A DNA stretch of 64,000 bases, from NCBI RefSeq assembly GCF_011764545.1, contig NZ_AP022870.1, forward strand, positions 6,392,001 to 6,456,000, given 5' to 3'. Under the pieces are notes generated by a model. It was not told the DNA's origin, made no database searches, and saw only the letters and a program-made list of their open reading frames with translations. Below are positions 60,336 through 64,000 of this stretch, in pieces (position 1 is the first letter of the stretch; each line of letters opens with the position of its first letter). The DNA is from Phytohabitans flavus (GTDB lineage Bacteria > Actinomycetota > Actinomycetes > Mycobacteriales > Micromonosporaceae). Made by a program: the position numbers and the translations under genes.

Positions 60336-61634
60336 TCAATCCGGGTTGGTTGCGGCGGGCGGAGCGGCCTCGCCGGCACGGTCGGCGTCTGTCTTGCCAT
60401 TGCCAGCTGGGCGGCTGCCGTTGCTGGCCGCGACGGGAGCGAGCTCGGCGGGGGCCTCATCGCCCGGCGGCTCGAAGAGAGCATCGAGAGCGCCCTTCTC
60501 AGCCGGCGCGTCACCGGCGGCCGCACGGCGGCCCCGTGCCTCCGCCGCGGCGAGCTTCGCGTTGAAACGGCGGCGGCTCCAGCCCAGCCACCACCACAGG
60601 CCTACGACGAGCGCGACGAGGATCAGCAACAACACGACCTGCGGCCACGGTGTCGCCCACAGCCCAACCGTTTGCTCGACCGGCTGGAGTGGAGTGGGCA
60701 CGGCGGGCGCGTCGGGCAATTGCACCGGTGTGACCTTCACGTGGGCCTTCAGCGGCCCAGCGGGCAGCACGCCGGTCATGCGGGCGGTGACCCGTACGGC
60801 GTCCCCGGGCAGCAGCTCCTCAAGGGTGGCCGGCGTCGTCTCGGCCTCGGTGCCGAATGGGCTCGTGACGGACACCGCCTGCGCGCCGGACAGGCGTACG
60901 TTGCCGGTGTTACGCACCGTGTACGCGATGGTCGCGCCACCACCGCCGAACGGATTGGCGGTCCCGTCGTAGGTGGTGGACACCGCCTCCACGCCGAGCG
61001 CCGCGGTCAATGGCCCAGCGACGCGCAGGTAGGCGGCGACCGCGATGCGGCTCTCCCGGCCGACCTGGGTGCCCGGCACCCTCTGGGTGATCGAGGCGAT
61101 CACTCCGCCCACGTGGTCGCCGGGCGTGGCGTTTCTCGGGACCGTGATGGTGAACGGCTCGACCACCCGGGTCCGCGGCGGCACCCGCAGGCTGGCGTGG
61201 GGAAGGCGGGTCCAGGCGCCGACGTCGGTCGCCTTCACGTCGGCCGTGGCCACCCCGATCGCCCCTTCCGGGGTGGTGATCCCGTCCGCGGCATATACCC
61301 GGAATGTGACCGGCACGGTGCTGAGGTTGGTGATGCTGACGAAGTCGCTCACCACCGCGCCCGGCTGTAGGCCCTCGTACGAGAAGCGGGTGCGCCCATC
61401 CGGGCCCTTGGCGTTGGCCGGCGACACGGCCCACCGCGTCACCGCTTCACCGGACGGGGGTGTCGACTGTGGACCCTGGCCGGCCGGCGGCGACGGGCTC
61501 GGTGCCGGCGCAGCGACCGGCACGGGTGGCCGGGCCACCGGCGCGGCGGCCGCTGCCGATGCCGTGCTGGCCAGAAACACCGCGACGACCGGTAGCAGGT
61601 ACCAGCCGCGGTATGCCCGCCGACGATTGATCAT
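60336..61634 (-). CDS. DUF916-type (WxL-interacting, CscA-like) membrane protein
   Basis: 432 residues: signal peptide, Pro/Ala linker, then a domain with AVSPANAKGPDGRTRFSYEG, LQPGAVVSDFVSITNLSTVP, VTFRVYAADGITTPEGAIGV and ATPGDHVGGVIASITQRVPG. This is the pattern of the peptidoglycan-binding DUF916 domain of WxL-interacting proteins. A second Ig-like domain follows (TIAYTVRNTGNVRLSGAQAV), then a membrane helix (VVLLLILVALVVGLWWWLGW) and a long charged cytoplasmic tail of about 75 residues. Homology is inferred from motif layout. Good GAGGGGAA site before the ATG; 12 bases upstream of the LPRTG gene. Confidence 0.72.
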   Translation of the reverse strand: MINRRRAYRGWYLLPVVAVFLASTASAAAAAPVARPPVPVAAPAPSPSPPAGQGPQSTPPSGEAVTRWAVSPANAKGPDGRTRFSYEGLQPGAVVSDFVSITNLSTVPVTFRVYAADGITTPEGAIGVATADVKATDVGAWTRLPHASLRVPPRTRVVEPFTITVPRNATPGDHVGGVIASITQRVPGTQVGRESRIAVAAYLRVAGPLTAALGVEAVSTTYDGTANPFGGGGATIAYTVRNTGNVRLSGAQAVSVTSPFGTEAETTPATLEELLPGDAVRVTARMTGVLPAGPLKAHVKVTPVQLPDAPAVPTPLQPVEQTVGLWATPWPQVVLLLILVALVVGLWWWLGWSRRRFNAKLAAAEARGRRAAAGDAPAEKGALDALFEPPGDEAPAELAPVAASNGSRPAGNGKTDADRAGEAAPPAATNPD

Positions 61635-61753
61635 CGAAGGTTCCCCTCATATGCCGATGCCGGCCAGCGAAGTGGCCGGATCGGGTTCGCGCCTGCAAGG
61701 GCGGCGGAGTGGAAGAGGCAGGCAGTGTGACGACCTGCCCCTTCCCCCGGTCG

Positions 61754-63097
61754 CTACTTGCTCAACAAAGTGACGGTCAAGGTGGCTGAGTAGTCACCCG
61801 CCGGCGTTTCCGCGGGAACCTGGAGGTTCAGGGTCCCACCAAGGGTGCAGGATCCGGCGCCCTTGCCGGCGTCCGCCGTGGCGAGCGTGGCCGTCTCCTT
61901 GATGCCGGGGTTGCCCGCCGCGACCGGGTCACCCAGCTCCACGTCGTTGGCCGCGTTGGGCTCGATCACCGCCGGCTCCCAGCCCAGGTTTTCGCCGCCG
62001 AAGGAGCCGTCGTCACCGCTGAAGTCAGTGGTGAAGCCGGTCAGGTCCCAGCCGGCGAGCTGGTCACGGTCGTCGTTCACCGTGATCTCGCTCAGTTGGC
62101 CCTCGAACGCCAGCTCCTGGCCGGACACGGGCTCCAGGTCCACCGGAGCGCCGCCGACCTCCAGGGTGAGCTCTCCGTCGCCCTCGCTCGGAGGGACGGT
62201 GACGTTGAGCTGCTGGTTGCCCGACCCGCCACCGTTGCTCTCGGTGATCGTGACGGTCACCTCGCTCGAGGTGGACGGGGTGAAGTCCTCGGGGTCGGCA
62301 GGCGTGAACTTCGCGGTTAGCGAGTGCGCACCCACCGGCAAGCTGGCTACCGTCAGCGTGGCCTTCCCGCTGGCGACGTCGTCGGTGCCCAACGACGCCG
62401 TACCGTTGAGGAACTCCACGCTGCCAGCAGCACCGGTTCCGGTCACCGTCGCGGTGAGGGTGACCGGCTGCCCGGCCTGCGCGGTGCTCGGCTGGGCCTC
62501 CAGGGAGGTCGTGGTCGTGACCGGCTCGGGGTCCTCGCCGCCGCCCTCGATCACATTCCAGGTGCCGCCCTGAAGGTCGACGTGGATCCAGGTGGTCGCT
62601 GCCGCGAAGGGTACGAACTCGTCGTTGTAGCAGAGCAGGGCAACCATGTGATCGCCGGACGTCAATCCGGTGTCCCGGAAGAGTTGTGCGAGACCCCCGA
62701 TGCCGAAGGCGTCCAACTGCCCGGGCGGCGGTGGGTCGTCCGTCAGGCCGAAGAGGTTCGCGGACAGCTGAGCACCGGTCGGGACGGGAGGTTCCTCCTC
62801 AAGCGCGACCTGAATGTTTGCTGCCAACCGGAAGTCGGCAGGACAGGGGTGCTCGATCGTGTACCCGCCCATCGACGGGGCGGTGGTCGACCCGCTCGTC
62901 GGATTGATGATCAGGCCACCCGGGCCGTCGCCGACGTCAGCCTGCGCGCCGGTCGGCCCGAGCAGCACCGCGCCGGCCACGACTGCGCAGGCACCGACAA
63001 GCGCCGAAGCGCGGCGTCTGCGCCGGCCCCGGTCAGTCGTAGTGCCCCCGTCAGGCGTTGCCGCGCTTTCGCGACGCCTCGGAGCTGTAGTGTTCAT
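61754..63097 (-). CDS. Secreted protein with Ig-like and WxL-like domains
   Basis: 447 residues. The signal peptide (ASALVGACAVVAGAVLLGPT) follows a 30-residue basic N-terminus. Then comes an N-terminal domain (IINPTSGSTTAPSM to TWNVIEGGG) that is repeated as the neighbouring small protein. A Big_5-type Ig domain follows (AGQPVTLTATVTGTGAAGSV, LPVGAHSLTAKFTPADP), and then a C-terminal domain with LSEITVNDDRDQLAGWDLTG, ENLGWEPAVIEPN and ETPAGDYSATLTVTLLSK. The last domain resembles WxL surface domains (W-D-L conserved, second motif degenerate). Start ATG at 63095-63097 with GGGGAA upstream. No membrane anchor, consistent with non-covalent wall binding. Confidence 0.75.
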   Translation of the reverse strand: MNTTAPRRRESAATPDGGTTTDRGRRRRRASALVGACAVVAGAVLLGPTGAQADVGDGPGGLIINPTSGSTTAPSMGGYTIEHPCPADFRLAANIQVALEEEPPVPTGAQLSANLFGLTDDPPPPGQLDAFGIGGLAQLFRDTGLTSGDHMVALLCYNDEFVPFAAATTWIHVDLQGGTWNVIEGGGEDPEPVTTTTSLEAQPSTAQAGQPVTLTATVTGTGAAGSVEFLNGTASLGTDDVASGKATLTVASLPVGAHSLTAKFTPADPEDFTPSTSSEVTVTITESNGGGSGNQQLNVTVPPSEGDGELTLEVGGAPVDLEPVSGQELAFEGQLSEITVNDDRDQLAGWDLTGFTTDFSGDDGSFGGENLGWEPAVIEPNAANDVELGDPVAAGNPGIKETATLATADAGKGAGSCTLGGTLNLQVPAETPAGDYSATLTVTLLSK

Positions 63098-63172
63098 TGA
63101 CGATAGTTCCCCACTTCCTATCTCGCGGCCCACGCCTTGTGCATGGGATGCTTGGTTTTGAAGCCGGTCATG

Positions 63173-63200
63173 GGTGGTGCCGGATGCACCCGGCACCACC
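63173..63200 (-). terminator. Hairpin after the small secreted protein gene
   Basis: Perfect 11-bp arms GGTGGTGCCGG and CCGGCACCACC with a 6-base loop, 17 bases past the stop at 63217. No U-tract follows, so it may be a weak terminator or an mRNA-stabilising hairpin that separates a highly expressed first gene from the rest of the cluster. Confidence 0.55.
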
Positions 63201-63216
63201 GTTATGCCGACGCCAA

Positions 63217-63690
63217 TCAGACGAGGACGCGCCAGGTGCCGGCCTCGACGTCGATCTTGATCGCGTTCACGTTGCCCCGGACCCACTCAAAGGCATCGTT
63301 GTAGCAAAGAACGTCGATCTCGTACCAACCAGTGGTGATGTCGTTGGTGAGGACGGTGAAGATGAGGGCGTCATCCAGGGTGCCGCTCGGCTTGGCCGTG
63401 GTCGGGACGAAGTTGCCACTCAGGAACTTCGGCTCGCCATCCTGCTGTAGCGCGACGACTCCCGAGGCACGGTAGTTAGACGGGCACGCCTTCGTCGTGG
63501 AGAAGGTGGCCACCGGGGCGGTGGTGAGCGCACCACTCTTGGGCGAAAGAGTGAGCAGGCCCGGCAACTCGAAACCCCGGTGCTTGGAGCCGTGGGCCTG
63601 AGCCGCCGTGGGGGCGGCGATTACGGCCACGGCCGTCGCCACGGCGACACCGAAGATCGCGAGGCTGCGGCGGATGTTCCGAATCTTCAT
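63217..63690 (-). CDS. Small secreted protein, single-domain paralogue of the WxL-like protein's N-terminus
   Basis: 157 residues with a clear signal peptide (SLAIFGVAVATAVAVIAAPT, cleavage after AQA). The mature part aligns by eye with the N-terminal domain of the next gene: LTLSPKSGALTTAPVATFST against IINPTSGSTTAPSM, KACPSNYRASGVVALQQDG against HPCPADFRLAANIQVALEE, and IDVLCYNDAFEWV with DVEAGTWRVL against ALLCYNDEFVPF with DLQGGTWNVI. The two conserved Cys probably form a disulphide. Start ATG at 63688-63690 with GAAGGG upstream. Function unknown. Confidence 0.75.
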   Translation of the reverse strand: MKIRNIRRSLAIFGVAVATAVAVIAAPTAAQAHGSKHRGFELPGLLTLSPKSGALTTAPVATFSTTKACPSNYRASGVVALQQDGEPKFLSGNFVPTTAKPSGTLDDALIFTVLTNDITTGWYEIDVLCYNDAFEWVRGNVNAIKIDVEAGTWRVLV

Positions 63691-63766
63691 TAAGGTACCC
63701 TTCTTTTCCGTAACGGGATGCACCCTCTGTGCATCCACGCAGGCCTATGTTTGGCTATCCGCGCCA

Positions 63767-63805
63767 GAGTGCCTGGCCAGCGTGGGAATCGCTGGCCAGG
63801 CACTC
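63767..63805 (-). terminator. Strong hairpin between two surface-protein genes
   Basis: A perfect 16-bp stem (GAGTGCCTGGCCAGCG with CGCTGGCCAGGCACTC) and 7-base loop, 33 bases beyond the stop of the partial gene at 63839. Lacks a T-run but is very stable; probably ends the upstream transcript. Confidence 0.65.
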
Positions 63806-63838
63806 GGGGGTGAGTCAATTACGGACGTTTGTTGCGAA

Positions 63839-64000
63839 TTACCACTGGGTGGTGTTGAACGCGCGGAGAGTCACGTCGGTCACATTGCCGCAGCGACCCG
63901 CCGGCAGCAGGCCGAAGCCCCACGAGGTGATCGTGCTGGTGCGGCGGCACAGGCTGAACGGGGTGTTGCTGGTGTCGACGAAGATCTCCCAGAGGTCGTT
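63839..64000 (-). CDS. C-terminus of an unidentified, probably secreted protein (partial)
   Basis: The minus strand encodes 53 residues up to a TAA at 63839-63841. The readable part includes NDLWEIFVDTSNTPFSLCRR, TITSWGFGLLPAGRCGNVTD and ends LRAFNTTQW. Two Cys, many Thr/Asn and beta-type composition suggest an exported protein like its neighbours. I cannot name the family. The start lies beyond the right edge. Confidence 0.6.
   Translation of the reverse strand, partial: NDLWEIFVDTSNTPFSLCRRTSTITSWGFGLLPAGRCGNVTDVTLRAFNTTQW

Overview
The window looks like chromosome from a high-GC Gram-positive actinobacterium, most likely of the Micromonosporaceae. The reasons are the very G/C-rich third codon positions, the F1Fo operon order (atpI, a small atpZ-like gene, atpB-E-F-H-A-G-D) with a DUF2550 gene beside atpC, a Rho factor with a long Arg/Gly/Asp-rich insert, and the argS-lysA-hom / thrB-rho / rpmE / prfA / prmC / glyA neighbourhood. 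The family assignment is inference; no 16S gene is present.

Bases 1-48,200 are mostly a housekeeping backbone. From the left: the end of an ABC permease; 3-hydroxyacyl-CoA dehydrogenase; murA divergent from a PduO-type cobalamin adenosyltransferase, followed by a lipoprotein; DUF2550 and atpC; an LCP cell-wall ligase gene lying, with a terminator, between atpC and atpD; the rest of the ATP synthase operon back through glyA, a class A PBP and a membrane-anchored AA10 LPMO. Divergent from these is a tightly coupled tsaE-tsaB-yrdC-tsaD operon for tRNA t6A synthesis. Next come a tyrosine phosphatase and a second YrdC/Sua5 gene, prmC, a GGDEF protein inserted antiparallel between prmC and prfA, rpmE, a T4-Pnkp-like kinase/phosphatase, a very large secreted glycosidase/phosphoesterase, rho, thrB, an Arc-like/SPFH pair, an MFS exporter, an RND transporter, thrC in inverted orientation, an IS110 element, hom, lysA, argS and a DUF3105-DUF305 pair.

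A tRNA-Arg(CCG) preceded by a transposase remnant (about 48.2-48.65 kb) marks the change to accessory DNA. That part holds (i) a two-gene cluster, a diaminobutyrate-type aminotransferase overlapping a Pls-type poly(amino acid) synthetase, predicted to make a diamino-acid homopolymer; (ii) a HelR/HelD-like RNA polymerase helicase with a match to the rifamycin-associated element in its upstream region; (iii) a surface-protein cluster (small secreted domain, WxL-like protein, DUF916-type membrane protein, LPRTG protein, sortase-like protein lacking its catalytic His and Cys, orphan PstB). Cluster (iii) resembles the Csc/WxL complexes of lactobacilli and is the best candidate for an undescribed system.

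A caution applies throughout. Eight genes (atpZ-like, glyA, tsaB, yrdC twice, RND, DUF3105, the aminotransferase and helR) are each broken by single-base frameshifts, nearly all in G or C runs and all repaired by adding one base. I read these as base-calling errors rather than pseudogenes and annotate the genes as whole loci.
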